Translations under genes and position numbers: made by a program
Notes under the pieces: model-generated
Seen by the model: the letters and a program-made list of their open reading frames with translations, nothing else
What the model was told of the DNA's origin: nothing
Databases searched by the model: none
Assembly (NCBI GenBank): GCA_947651395.1
Contig: CANSYW010000008.1
Coordinates: 38,162-102,161 of the forward strand
Reading direction: 5' to 3'
From: an uncultured Pseudoflavonifractor sp.
GTDB lineage: Bacteria > Bacillota > Clostridia > Oscillospirales > Oscillospiraceae
DNA length: 64,000 nt
Shown here: piece after piece, positions 42,501 to 49,546 of the stretch
How positions within the stretch are numbered: position 1 is the first letter of the stretch
Layout of the letters: each line of letters begins with the position of its first letter

Positions 42501-43001
42501 CACCTGATCGCACCGGGAGTAGCCCGCGGCGGCCAGAACTTCAGCCAGCTCGTTCAGGTCATAGCGCTCCCCCATCTTCAGCACCCTGCTTGCCCGGGTC
42601 AGCAGGGCGGGGGGAACGGTGCGCTGCAAAAAGGCCTCCGCCGGCGCGACCAAGAAGGAGAACTGCCCCTGGGACACGCGCCACAGGGTCTCCAGCCGCT
42701 GATGCTCCCAGGTCCTGGAGACCACGGCGGCGTTGTGGAAGGTGAATTCCCGGCTGGGGAGGGTGATGGCCTCCTCCCCGGAGAGGGCCCTCAGGTCGGC
42801 GGAGAGCCGCTGGCAGTCGGCGTCGTCGGCGCACAGCACCACCACCGGGCGCTCCCACAGCTCCCGGAGGGCGGCGGCGAACCAGGCCCGGTGGGCCAGG
42901 CCCAGACCGGAGACCGCGGCCGGGGAGGCGCCGTTGTCCAGGGCGGCGGCAAGCTGTTGAAATTCAGGCAGGGCGTGGAGGGCGGAGAGAAGCTTTCGCA
43001 T
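39492..43001 (-). CDS. mfd: Transcription-repair coupling factor Mfd
   Basis: DNA translocase that removes RNA polymerase stalled at lesions and recruits UvrA. 1169 residues from ATG 43001 (GGGAGG upstream); the frame extends further up but would cover the promoter. Domains in order: UvrB-like region (about 1-330), RNA polymerase interaction domain (about 480-560, LVVHRQYGIGRYQGI), and RecG-like translocase with Walker A GDVGYGKTE and DEEQ (VVDEEQRFGV). The C-terminal autoinhibitory domain includes IPDRYVPSPEQRMDLYRRIA. It is the fourth member of the conserved glmU-prs-pth-mfd order, here with an SLH gene inserted before it. Confidence 0.97.
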   Translation of the reverse strand: MRKLLSALHALPEFQQLAAALDNGASPAAVSGLGLAHRAWFAAALRELWERPVVVLCADDADCQRLSADLRALSGEEAITLPSREFTFHNAAVVSRTWEHQRLETLWRVSQGQFSFLVAPAEAFLQRTVPPALLTRASRVLKMGERYDLNELAEVLAAAGYSRCDQVEGVGQFALRGGILDFFSPAHPQPVRMEFFGDDVDSMGLFDPSTQRRTEQLDEALILPAAEVLPQLAPGGAAGLSRALEQRLIALARKGNAPEALTVTLHQDKELLENGLTFPAVDRYLGLIYPEMATAADYLPQDALVLISESPRFMERCKNYLWQLGEDVTALAESGLMLAELGRLCATGEELAAQLEGWPVAYLDSFTSSQYPQRPRTLIPVTAKQLPSYGMSLETAVSDLNHYLSTGFSVVVLAGSEQRCLNLQTLLREQKVRSAVDFKLSALPQPGQAVICCGGLSSGMELPTVKIAVLTEGSAAPVKKKRSKAPTNREKLRSYADLSQGDLVVHRQYGIGRYQGIVKMPVDGVEKDYMKIAYAGADVLYVPATQLDMVSKYIGGGEDANETKKLSRLGGGDWERQKSRAKKAVQDLAKGLIELYAQRQRQPGFAFSPDSPWMKEFEEEFEYAETADQLRCVAEIKRDMEQPKPMDRLLCGDVGYGKTEVAFRAIMKCILDGKQAAILVPTTVLARQHYLSARQRFARYPVDIDVISRFRTSAQMKATLAQLSAGKVDLLIGTHRLLQKDVKFKDLGLLVVDEEQRFGVTHKEKLKELARQVDVLTLSATPIPRTLNMALSGIRDMSTLEEPPQDRQPVQTYVMEHDWSVLADAMRRELERGGQVYYLHNRVETIARTAAHIQELLGEEAAVAVAHGKMTQEELNDVMTRFSQGEVEVLVCTTIIETGIDIPNVNTLIIENADNMGLAQLHQIRGRVGRSSRRAFAYLTYRRGKVLTEVAAKRLGAIREFAEFGSGFKIAMRDLEIRGAGNVLGPEQSGFLMSVGYDMYLQLLEEAVLNERGEKPEAPAECSADLTVSASIPDRYVPSPEQRMDLYRRIALIRGEQDADDLTDELIDRYGDPPRPVNNLIAVALLRADAARQGITELVQKGSNLVFFLSEFQLRQVSGLCANERWKGRVLFSPGEKPALTLRLRKGEDPLKLARALVEDYGRVACDER

Positions 43002-43095
43002 AGGGGGCCTCCCGAGAGTAGAATGGAAAAACGAGAAAGGGACTGCGACGACGAAAGCCCCCGTCCCGGGAGGGAGGGGGGTGTCAGTGGGGTAC

Positions 43096-43124
43096 AGTAT
43101 ACACAAAAAAAGCCCCCCGGTCAA
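43096..43124 (-). promoter_or_regulatory. mfd promoter
   Basis: On the minus strand TTGACC (43119-43124) and TATACT (43096-43101) are separated by 17 bp. It lies directly behind the terminator of the SLH gene. Confidence 0.8.
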
Positions 43125-43129
43125 GAAAA

Positions 43130-43168
43130 ACAAATGACCTCCCGCCCCAAGGGCGGGAGGTCATCCAA
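43130..43168 (-). terminator. Terminator after the SLH gene
   Basis: On the minus strand GATGACCTCCCGCCC-TTG-GGGCGGGAGGTCAT is followed by TTGTTTTTC. It separates the SLH gene from mfd. Confidence 0.88.
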
Positions 43169-43172
43169 CGGA

Positions 43173-44879
43173 TCAGGAGAAGGCCCGGTAGATCAGGCAG
43201 GCCATCTCAGCCCGGGTGATGGAGGCGCGGGGGGAGAGACGTCCGGAGCCGTCGCCCTGAAGGATATCCATGGCGTAGAGGACCCCTGCGGCATCCCGGG
43301 CGTATGGGGCCAGCTCTCCGGCGTCGGAGAAGGCGCTGAGATCGGCGGCGGGAGGGAGGATGTTCCGCTGCTCTTCCAGAGCCCGGCAGACCATGACCAG
43401 GGCGTCCTGGCGGGTGACCGGGGCGTCGGGGAGGAGCCGTCCCTCTCCGTCGCCGTGGACGATGCCCCGTTTGGCCAATGCCGCTACGGCATCACGGAGG
43501 AGTCTGTCCTGGGGGAGATCGGAAAAGTCCGGGAGGGCGGGGGTGGAGGTATGGAAGTACAGGGTCACATAGATGGCGTAGATGACGTCCATGCGGGTGG
43601 CCTCGTCCCCGGGGCGGAAATAGGAGTCCCCATAGGCGAAATAATTTTTCTCCAGGAAGCGGGCGGCGGGGATGGCCCAGTCCCAGCCCTCCAGATCCTG
43701 GAAGGTCAGGTCGGAGGGATAGCCCGGTTCAAGAATCAGCGCTCCGGAATAGGGATATCCGATGCTGTCGGTACCCACATAGCGCAGAGTGACAGCCTCC
43801 TGAAAGTTCTCGCCGGGGAGAAAGGACAGGCGGCTGTATTCATAGGATTTCCCGGGGGCGACGGGGGTGCGGTCACAGAGGATGACGCCTGTATCGGCGG
43901 CGGGCAGGGTGTCAAAGGCCACGGTGACCAACTCCCCGACCTTCCGGGCGGCGCAGGCGTCCCACAGAGGACCGGCCAGGCTGATCTGGGTGGTGCGGGT
44001 GGAAATGGTGACGGGGTCGGCGGAGGGCTCAGAGCCGGTGGAGGGCTTTTCCCCGGCAGGGGACTTATTTTCCACCAGATTAAGGGTGAAGGTGGCGGAG
44101 ACGTTCTGTTTCTTTTCGTTCCTTTCACAGGAGACGGTGTAGCCCAGCTCAACGGTGATCCCCTCCTTGCCGGCGGGGACAAAGGTGACGTTGTAGAAGT
44201 TGGGCTCCCTGTCGGGATAGAGCACCTCTTCGGGGAGGACTTTCCGGGCGGTAGACCAGCCGTAGTCCAGCCAGAGGGCGCCCTGGTCGGAGGAGGGAAG
44301 CTCAAAGGTGAGGGAGTTCACAGTGCCGTAGTCGCCATGCGCCACGGTGTCCCCCTTGGTGGAGGTGTAGAAGGGGAAGTGATCTGTAAGATCCATGGCC
44401 TCCCCCGCCTTGGCGGTGATGGTCTCATCCAGGTAGTTCTCAGCGCGCTCCTCCCCTTCCGGCACATAGAGGATCAGCGTGCCCGGGATGGTGTTTCCCC
44501 TTTCGTCGGTCATGGTGAAGGAAAGCTCGCTCCGGCCGGTGAACTGCCGGGAGTGGTAGGCATAGGGGGTGAAGCGGATCTGGGAGAGCTGGGGATCTTC
44601 GTACATATAGTAGGGCTCGCCGGGGATCACCTTTTCCCCCTTGCAGGTGAGGGTTCCCACCGAGGCGGGGAGGAGGTCGAAGGAGACCGACTCCAGATCG
44701 CGGCGGGTGGCCTGCTGGCACAGGAGCAAAAGCTCGTCCGCGTCCAGCAGGGTGCTTTCACCGGGGGCGCAGACGCACAGGGCGGTGACCGGAGCGATCT
44801 CCTCCTGGGCGAAGGCGGCGGGAAGGAGAGTGAAGGGCAGGCAAAGGGAGAGGAGCAGGGAAAGAAGCCGGCGTTTCAT
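43173..44879 (-). CDS. SLH-domain protein with duplicated N-terminal domains
   Basis: Exported protein of 568 residues with a signal peptide (MKRRLLSLLLSLCLPFTLLPAAFA). The N-terminal 380 residues contain two copies of an unrecognised beta-rich domain: VSFDLLPASVGTL..IPGEPYYMYEDPQLSQIRFTP in the first and VAFDTLPAADTGV..APGKSYEYSRLSFLPG in the second, each closing with a GT/G-LIL strand. Three C-terminal SLH segments follow (ENYFAYGDSYFRPG; RGIVHGDGEGRLLP; MDILQGDGSGRLSP, TRAEMACLIYRAF). SLH segments usually tether such proteins to the wall. It sits between pth and mfd, interrupting the usual operon, and has its own promoter and terminator. Confidence 0.85.
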   Translation of the reverse strand: MKRRLLSLLLSLCLPFTLLPAAFAQEEIAPVTALCVCAPGESTLLDADELLLLCQQATRRDLESVSFDLLPASVGTLTCKGEKVIPGEPYYMYEDPQLSQIRFTPYAYHSRQFTGRSELSFTMTDERGNTIPGTLILYVPEGEERAENYLDETITAKAGEAMDLTDHFPFYTSTKGDTVAHGDYGTVNSLTFELPSSDQGALWLDYGWSTARKVLPEEVLYPDREPNFYNVTFVPAGKEGITVELGYTVSCERNEKKQNVSATFTLNLVENKSPAGEKPSTGSEPSADPVTISTRTTQISLAGPLWDACAARKVGELVTVAFDTLPAADTGVILCDRTPVAPGKSYEYSRLSFLPGENFQEAVTLRYVGTDSIGYPYSGALILEPGYPSDLTFQDLEGWDWAIPAARFLEKNYFAYGDSYFRPGDEATRMDVIYAIYVTLYFHTSTPALPDFSDLPQDRLLRDAVAALAKRGIVHGDGEGRLLPDAPVTRQDALVMVCRALEEQRNILPPAADLSAFSDAGELAPYARDAAGVLYAMDILQGDGSGRLSPRASITRAEMACLIYRAFS

Positions 44880-44911
44880 AAAGATCCCTCCGATTCTTGT
44901 TTTATGATAAG

Positions 44912-44940
44912 AGTATAACATGGTTCCGGCGGCTTGGCAA
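44912..44940 (-). promoter_or_regulatory. Promoter of the SLH gene
   Basis: On the minus strand TTGCCA (44935-44940) and TATACT (44912-44917) are separated by 17 bp. Confidence 0.78.
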
Positions 44941-45005
44941 CAAAGGGCGAGGGTCAAGGGCGTCGGGGATATTCCGTTTGAGACTCCGGCCCCTGGCCTG
45001 AGAGA

Positions 45006-45308
45006 GACCGGGGGACCATTCTTGACGTCAAGAATGGCCCCCCGGCCCCCCCCCAAGAACCGCCAGAAGGGGGGATTTCGATTTCCCCCCTTCTGGACAA
45101 CCCCCTTAAAACGACCAAAGGGCAGGGCCTGCGGGCCCTGCCCTTTGGAAACCCACCCGGGGCTGCCCTATTGCAGAAAGTAAGCCCGAGGCCTGCACTC
45201 TGTGGCAGTCCTCTGGCACGAAGGGGAAGGGCCGGCAGACAAAAGTAGGGGCGCATAGTATGCGCCCGACGGGGCACGTGCCCCGAAGCCCGCTGCGAAG
45301 TGCGGGCC
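45006..45308. repeat. Array of six distinct palindromes between pth and the SLH gene
   Basis: In order: CCATTCTTGACGTCAAGAATGG core (45016-45037); CCAGAAGGGGGG/CCCCCCTTCTGG (45063-45095); CCAAAGGGCAGGGCC/GGCCCTGCCCTTTGG (45115-45148); GGGCGCATA/TATGCGCCC (45249-45268); GGGGCACGTGCCCC (45271-45284); CCCGC/GCGGG (45289-45305). None has a T-run on the pth strand, so they do not look like ordinary terminators. This fills the ~400 bp gap; no gene was seen. Confidence 0.8.
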
Positions 45309-45314
45309 CCGGGC

Positions 45315-45908
45315 TTAATTAAACTTCCCCATAGCCGCCTGGGGCCCTTCCTTGATATAGCACTCCACCGCCCGGGCGGCCCGGTCCAGGGCGTCGTCGA
45401 TGTTCTTCCGATCCGCCCCCTGGGGCTTGCCCAGCACCCAGTCGGCCATATCGTAGTCGGGGTGGGGCTTTTGTCCCACCCCCACCCGGATCCGGGGGAA
45501 GGCGTCGGAGTGGAGGTGGGCGATGATGTTTTTCAGACCGTTGTGGCCGCCGGCGGAGCCGCTCTGCCGAATGCGCAGCTTGCCAGGGGGGAGGGCCACC
45601 TCGTCGGAGATGACGATGATCCGCTCCGGGGGCACCTTATAAAAGGCGGAGGCCTGCTCCACCGCCTCCCCGGACAGGTTCATGAAGGTCACCGGCTTCA
45701 TCAGCAGCACCTTCTCGTCCCCCAGGTCGGCGGTGTTGGTGAGGGCCTTGAATTTCAGTCGCTGAACGGGGATATCCAGATCCTCGGCGATCAGGTCAAT
45801 GACGTCGAAGCCCACGTTGTGGCGGGTGTGGTCATATTTGTCGCCCATATTGCCCAGACCCACCACAAGCCAGGTGACGGGGCCCTGGGGCTTGTTGAAG
45901 AAGAACAT
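45315..45908 (-). CDS. pth: Peptidyl-tRNA hydrolase
   Basis: Releases peptides from dropped-off peptidyl-tRNA. 197 residues from ATG 45908, with GGAGG 5 nt upstream. The catalytic His is in HTRHNVGFD near residue 30, and MNLSG and GSAGGHNGLKNI are conserved. In the DEVALPPG segment the first Asp is kept. Part of the glmU-prs-pth block. A terminator hairpin lies directly in front of the ribosome binding site, and a ~130 bp repeat lies between it and prs. Confidence 0.96.
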   Translation of the reverse strand: MFFFNKPQGPVTWLVVGLGNMGDKYDHTRHNVGFDVIDLIAEDLDIPVQRLKFKALTNTADLGDEKVLLMKPVTFMNLSGEAVEQASAFYKVPPERIIVISDEVALPPGKLRIRQSGSAGGHNGLKNIIAHLHSDAFPRIRVGVGQKPHPDYDMADWVLGKPQGADRKNIDDALDRAARAVECYIKEGPQAAMGKFN

Positions 45909-45918
45909 AGAAACCTCC

Positions 45919-45943
45919 AAAAAAGGGCGGGGAATCCCCGCCC
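45919..45943 (-). terminator. Terminator hairpin abutting the pth ribosome binding site
   Basis: On the minus strand GGGCGGGG-ATT-CCCCGCCC is followed by TTTTTT and at once by GGAGG of pth (45914-45918). It may end the prs transcript or modulate pth. Confidence 0.75.
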
Positions 45944-45957
45944 CATGTGAGAGCCAT

Positions 45958-46089
45958 GTCACGTTGCGAAGCGGGCTGACCGCTCGGTCACTTTCCTTTC
46001 GGCTCGGGCTGGTCTCCAGGCCGCTTTGCGGCCTTGTGCTCGCCCTCGCTCCAGTCCAAGTTCCCTCGCAACCCGCTTCTCCACGCTTC
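45958..46089 (-). repeat. Dispersed ~130 bp repeat, copy B (between prs and pth)
   Basis: Read on the minus strand it begins GAAGCGTGGAGAAGCGGGTTGC, has GGACTGGAGCGAGGGCGAGC and a central palindrome AGGCCGC-AAA-GCGGCCT, then GACCAGCCCGAG, GAGCGGTCAGC, and ends CGCAACGTGAC. GGGTTGCG and CGCAAC allow the ends to pair. It starts directly behind the prs stop codon. Confidence 0.8.
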
Positions 46090-47046
46090 TCAGTTGAAGA
46101 GCTTGGAGACGGAGACCTCCTGATAGATGCGCTCAATGGCGTCGGCGAAGATATCGGCCACCGACAGATATTTGATCTTGTCGCTGGGGTGATCCTGGGG
46201 CGGGATGGTGTCCAGGAAAATGAGTTCCTTGATGTAGCTTTGCTCGATGCGGTCATAGGCGGGGCCGGAGAGGACGCCGTGGCTGGCGCAGGCGTACACG
46301 TCGGTGGCGCCGCCGATCTCCACCAGGGCCTGGGCCGCGCCGCACAGGCTGCCGGCGGTGTCTACCATGTCGTCGAAGAGGATGACCTGCTTACCCTGCA
46401 CGTCGCCGATGATGTTCATCACCTCGGAGGAGTTGGCCTTCTGGCGGCGCTTGTCCACGATGGCCAGGGGCATGCCCAGCTTCTGGGCAAAGGCCCGGGC
46501 CCGGGCCACGCTGCCCACGTCGGGGGAGACCACCACGGTCTTCTCCTCCTGGCCGGAGAAGCGCTCGTGGAAGTAGTGGGTGAAGATGGGGTTGCCCAGC
46601 AGATTGTCCACGGGGATATCGAAGAAGCCCTGGATCTGAGAGGCGTGGAGATCCATGGTGAGCACCCGGTCGGCCCCCGCCCGGGTGATGAGGTTGGCCA
46701 CCAGCTTGGCGGAGATGGGATCCCGGGGCTTGGTCTTCCGATCCTGACGGGCATAGCCGAAGTAGGGGATCACGGCGGTGATGCGCCCGGCGGAGGCCCG
46801 CTTGAAGGCGTCGATCATAATGAGCAGCTCCATCAGGTTGTCGTTGACCGGAGAGCAGGTGGACTGGACCACGAACACGTCGGAGCCGCGGACCGTCTCG
46901 TAAATGGAGACGAAGTTCTCTCCGTCGGAGAAGCAGCCGCTCTCCGCCTGGCCCAGCTGGGTTCCCAGTCGTTTACAGATGTCCTCGGCCAGGGCCCGAT
47001 TGGAATTGCCTGCAAAGATCTTGATGTCTTTTCCATGGGCGATCAT
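46090..47046 (-). CDS. prs: Ribose-phosphate pyrophosphokinase
   Basis: Makes PRPP from ribose 5-phosphate and ATP for purine, pyrimidine, histidine and tryptophan synthesis and for salvage (for example by Xpt). 318 residues, typical. The motifs SDGENFVSIYETVRGSDVFVVQST, DLHASQIQGFF (PRPP synthase signature) and VILFDDMVDTAGSL (PRPP loop) are intact. 78 bp after the GlmU-like gene on the same strand. Confidence 0.97.
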   Translation of the reverse strand: MIAHGKDIKIFAGNSNRALAEDICKRLGTQLGQAESGCFSDGENFVSIYETVRGSDVFVVQSTCSPVNDNLMELLIMIDAFKRASAGRITAVIPYFGYARQDRKTKPRDPISAKLVANLITRAGADRVLTMDLHASQIQGFFDIPVDNLLGNPIFTHYFHERFSGQEEKTVVVSPDVGSVARARAFAQKLGMPLAIVDKRRQKANSSEVMNIIGDVQGKQVILFDDMVDTAGSLCGAAQALVEIGGATDVYACASHGVLSGPAYDRIEQSYIKELIFLDTIPPQDHPSDKIKYLSVADIFADAIERIYQEVSVSKLFN

Positions 47047-47124
47047 GTGCTAACATCCTCTCATCTTTATTTTGTCTCGTGTTCAGGAGCTATTCTTTTC
47101 CCCCGAAGGGGCGAAGTACGAAGT

Positions 47125-48288
47125 TCAGGCCTTGCCCCGGCGCTTGGCGGCCCATTTTTTCTTGACTGTCTGCCGCTCCCGGGCGATGGCCAGGGCGTCG
47201 GGGGGCACATCCTCGGTGATGGTGGAGCCGGCCGCGGTATAGGCTCCCTCGCCCACCGTCACCGGAGCCACCAGGTTGGTGTTGCAGCCGATGAAGGCGT
47301 TGTCCTCAATGGTGGTGCGGAATTTCTTTTTCCCGTCGTAGTTCACCGTGACGGTGCCGCAGCCGAAGTTGATGTGGGCGCCGGCGTCGGTGTCTCCCAC
47401 ATAGGTGAGGTGGCTGATCTTGGTGCCCTCTCCCACGGTGGAATTTTTCAGCTCCACAAAGTCTCCCACCTTGACCTTCTTGCCCACATGGCAGTTGGGG
47501 CGGATATAGGCAAAGGGGCCCACGGCGGCGTCGTCGTCTACGGTGGATTCGTTGAGCTGGGAGGCGTTCACGGTGACCCGATCTCCGATGGAGCAGTCTC
47601 GGATCACGGTGTGGGGGCCGATGACGCAGTGGGAGCCGATGGCGGTCTCCCCCCGCAGGATGGTGCCGGGGAGAAGGGCGGTGCCCGCCCCCACGGTGAC
47701 GGCGGGACCTATGTAGACGCTCTCGGTGTCCACGATCCGCACGCCGGCGGTCAGGAGACGATCCACGCTCAGGCTCCGGGCCAGGGGCTCCACTGTTGTG
47801 GCCCGGTAACCGATGTCCGCTTTCAGCGGCAGGGCCCGGCCCTGCCAGGGAGAGGGGTCTCCCAGGGCGGAGAGGGCCTGGTCAAGGCTCTGCCCGCCCT
47901 GAAGGGCGGCGGCCAGGGCGGAGCCTCTGAGGGTGACCGGCCCGGGCCGGGACTCTTTCCCCGTCCGGGCGAAGTTGGTGCCTTTGGGGGCGAGAAGAAG
48001 GGCTTGGGTGACCGCCACGATCTGGCCGGGACACTGGGAGAGGAACCGGGACAGCGCTTCGGACAGACCCTTGCTCCCGGCGTCAGCAAACTGGGTGCCG
48101 GCGGGGAAGCAGGCCTGGGCGGCGGGCTGGTCGTCCCTGTGACAGAGCACCAGAAACTGCCGCACGCCCTCCTCCATCAGCGTGCGGGAGAGCCAGAGGG
48201 CGGCGGGATCAAAGAGGATGGGTTCCAGCATAAGGGAGGGGAGCTCCCCCTCCCGGGGCAGAAAAACAACGGCGCCCAGGGATTCCAT
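47125..48288 (-). CDS. GlmU-like protein: left-handed beta-helix acetyltransferase with degenerate pyrophosphorylase domain
   Basis: 387 residues. The C-terminal ~230 residues are hexapeptide repeats (VYIGPAVTVGAGTALLPGTIL, FVELKNSTVGEGTKISHLTYVGD, INFGCGTVTVNYDG) very like the acetyltransferase half of GlmU, including the NYDG and GCNTNLVAPV segments. The N-terminal ~150 residues sit where the uridylyltransferase should be but lack the LAAGxGTRM motif and are about 80 residues shorter than usual. So glucosamine-1-phosphate acetylation is plausible but UDP-GlcNAc formation is not. Start ATG 48288 (GGGGGTG upstream) is preferred to 48354, which lies in the promoter. It heads the prs-pth block where glmU is usual. 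Confidence 0.85.
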   Translation of the reverse strand: MESLGAVVFLPREGELPSLMLEPILFDPAALWLSRTLMEEGVRQFLVLCHRDDQPAAQACFPAGTQFADAGSKGLSEALSRFLSQCPGQIVAVTQALLLAPKGTNFARTGKESRPGPVTLRGSALAAALQGGQSLDQALSALGDPSPWQGRALPLKADIGYRATTVEPLARSLSVDRLLTAGVRIVDTESVYIGPAVTVGAGTALLPGTILRGETAIGSHCVIGPHTVIRDCSIGDRVTVNASQLNESTVDDDAAVGPFAYIRPNCHVGKKVKVGDFVELKNSTVGEGTKISHLTYVGDTDAGAHINFGCGTVTVNYDGKKKFRTTIEDNAFIGCNTNLVAPVTVGEGAYTAAGSTITEDVPPDALAIARERQTVKKKWAAKRRGKA

Positions 48289-48325
48289 AAATACGCACCC
48301 CCACAAGAAAAGCATTTCCTTGGTC

Positions 48326-48354
48326 ATTATAGCAAAGAAGCGGGCAAAATGCAA
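48326..48354 (-). promoter_or_regulatory. Promoter of the glmU-like/prs block
   Basis: On the minus strand TTGCAT (48349-48354) and TATAAT (48326-48331) are separated by 17 bp. Confidence 0.8.
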
Positions 48355-48400
48355 AGAAAAACCGGGGGAAAATGGGAAAAAATATTACAGAAAAAAACAA

Positions 48401-48432
48401 GAAAAAGGCCTGCTTTCCGCAGGCCTTTTTGG
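48401..48432. terminator. Terminator after the HD-domain gene
   Basis: AAAGGCCTGC and GCAGGCCTTT form the stem with a short loop (48405-48429), with runs of A and T on both sides. Confidence 0.88.
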
Positions 48433-48450
48433 GCGGTTTGACGAGAGGAC

Positions 48451-48936
48451 TCAGGCGGCCAGCACCGCGCGCAGCTTCAGACGCTTGAAAAGCTGGAAGA
48501 CCTCCACGGTGGCGCAGAACTTGTCGGCCAGAGACACCGTCCAGGCCTCCTTGGACCGGGGCAGGTGGAGGGCCAGGGGCCACATGTGGGCCAGGATGAT
48601 GTTGCGCTCCAATTTGGAGAGGTGGGTGAGGGCGCAGGCGTTCCGGAGGGCAAATACCGGGTGATCCAGGCACTGGTTGCCGGGGTGGGCGGTGCGGTCA
48701 CGGCAGTCGTACAGATAGAGATCGTGGAGCAGGCCGCCCCGGGCGCAGGCACGGTAGTCCAAACCCCAGCGCCGGCCCAGGCGGAAGGCCACGTAGGCCA
48801 CAAATACCGAGTGTTCGTAGCAATTGACCCCCGGATGGTGGGGCAGGGAGCGCATGGACTGGACCTGGGGGGTGTCCAACAGACCGTCCAGGCAGGAAAG
48901 AAAGGCGTTCCAGTCGGAAGAACTGATCAGGCGCAT
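48451..48936 (-). CDS. HD-domain (HDIG type) phosphohydrolase
   Basis: 161-residue predicted metal-dependent phosphohydrolase. Metal ligands are suggested by CYEHSVFVAYVAF (His near residue 40), GGLLHDLYLYD (HD near 66), HPVFALRNA and a late SLADKF. This matches small cytosolic HDIG proteins whose substrates are nucleotides or phosphorylated compounds; the specific substrate is unknown. Start ATG 48936 is set by AAGGAGG 7 nt upstream; an in-frame start at 48978 and another at 49008 lie over the promoter. It stands alone with its own promoter and terminator. Confidence 0.85.
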   Translation of the reverse strand: MRLISSSDWNAFLSCLDGLLDTPQVQSMRSLPHHPGVNCYEHSVFVAYVAFRLGRRWGLDYRACARGGLLHDLYLYDCRDRTAHPGNQCLDHPVFALRNACALTHLSKLERNIILAHMWPLALHLPRSKEAWTVSLADKFCATVEVFQLFKRLKLRAVLAA

Positions 48937-48979
48937 AGGGTATCCTCCTTTGGGATGGGAAAGCTGCTTTGTAAGATCC

Positions 48980-49008
48980 ATTATAGCGGCTTTTTTTGTC
49001 TTTGTCAC
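48980..49008 (-). promoter_or_regulatory. Promoter of the HD-domain gene
   Basis: On the minus strand GTGACA (49003-49008) and TATAAT (48980-48985) are separated by 17 bp. Confidence 0.7.
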
Positions 49009-49061
49009 TGGAAAAAAGAGAATCCACCGAAAATCGTAAGATTATCGTAAGGGTTATCCTC

Positions 49062-49119
49062 TTGTTTCCGGCGGAAGAAGGGGATATACTGAAAACTGTA
49101 CCAAGGCACTTCATACAGT
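49062..49119 (+). promoter_or_regulatory. Promoter and YtrA-type operator of the GntR-ABC operon
   Basis: TTGTTT (49062-49067) and TATACT (49085-49090) are separated by 17 bp. Just downstream, ACTGTA (49095-49100), 13 bp, TACAGT (49114-49119) forms an inverted repeat with the spacing known for Bacillus YtrA (AGTGTA-13-TACACT). An outer ATATACTG/CAGTATAT pair frames it. Confidence 0.8.
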
Positions 49120-49147
49120 ATATGAACGGTCGGAAGGGAGTGGGGCC

Positions 49148-49546
49148 ATGATAAGCCTCAATTATCGGGACGCCAGGCCCATCTATGAGCAGGTGCGGGA
49201 CGGACTTCGTCACCTGATGGTCACCGGGGCCATCTCCGAGGGGGAGAAGCTGCCCTCGGTGCGGGCGCTGGCCGCCAGCCTGGCGATCAACCCCAACACC
49301 ATCCAGCGGGCCTATACCGCGCTGGAGGAGGAGGGGTACCTGGCCGCCGAGCCGGGGAAGGGGGCCTTTGCCCGTCGGGGCGGCGGGGAGAATCCCCGGC
49401 GGGGCGAGCTGCTGCGGCGGTTTGACGAGGCGGCCCGGGAGCTGTTGTTTTTGGGCATGACGCCGGAGGAGCTGGCGGAGAGGATCAGCCTGGCCGGGTC
49501 GGCCCGCCCCGGAGCGGAGCTTGAGGAAGGGGGAGAGGGAAAATGA
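49148..49546 (+). CDS. GntR family (YtrA subfamily) transcriptional repressor
   Basis: 132 residues: an N-terminal winged helix (PIYEQVRDGLRHLMVTGAISEGEKLPSVRALAASLAINPNTIQRAYTALEEEGYL) and a short C-terminal helical dimerisation segment, the YtrA layout without a large effector domain. Such repressors control adjacent ABC exporters and often respond to cell-wall antibiotics. GGAAGGGAG precedes ATG 49148; the operator described at 49095-49119 lies between the promoter and the start, so autorepression is likely. It overlaps the ABC ATPase gene by 4 nt. Confidence 0.93.
   Translation: MISLNYRDARPIYEQVRDGLRHLMVTGAISEGEKLPSVRALAASLAINPNTIQRAYTALEEEGYLAAEPGKGAFARRGGGENPRRGELLRRFDEAARELLFLGMTPEELAERISLAGSARPGAELEEGGEGK

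Noticed and set aside
45958..46089. Insertion sequence or transposon
   Set aside because: The repeat copies have no ORF and no transposase is seen anywhere in the window. At most they are non-autonomous elements.
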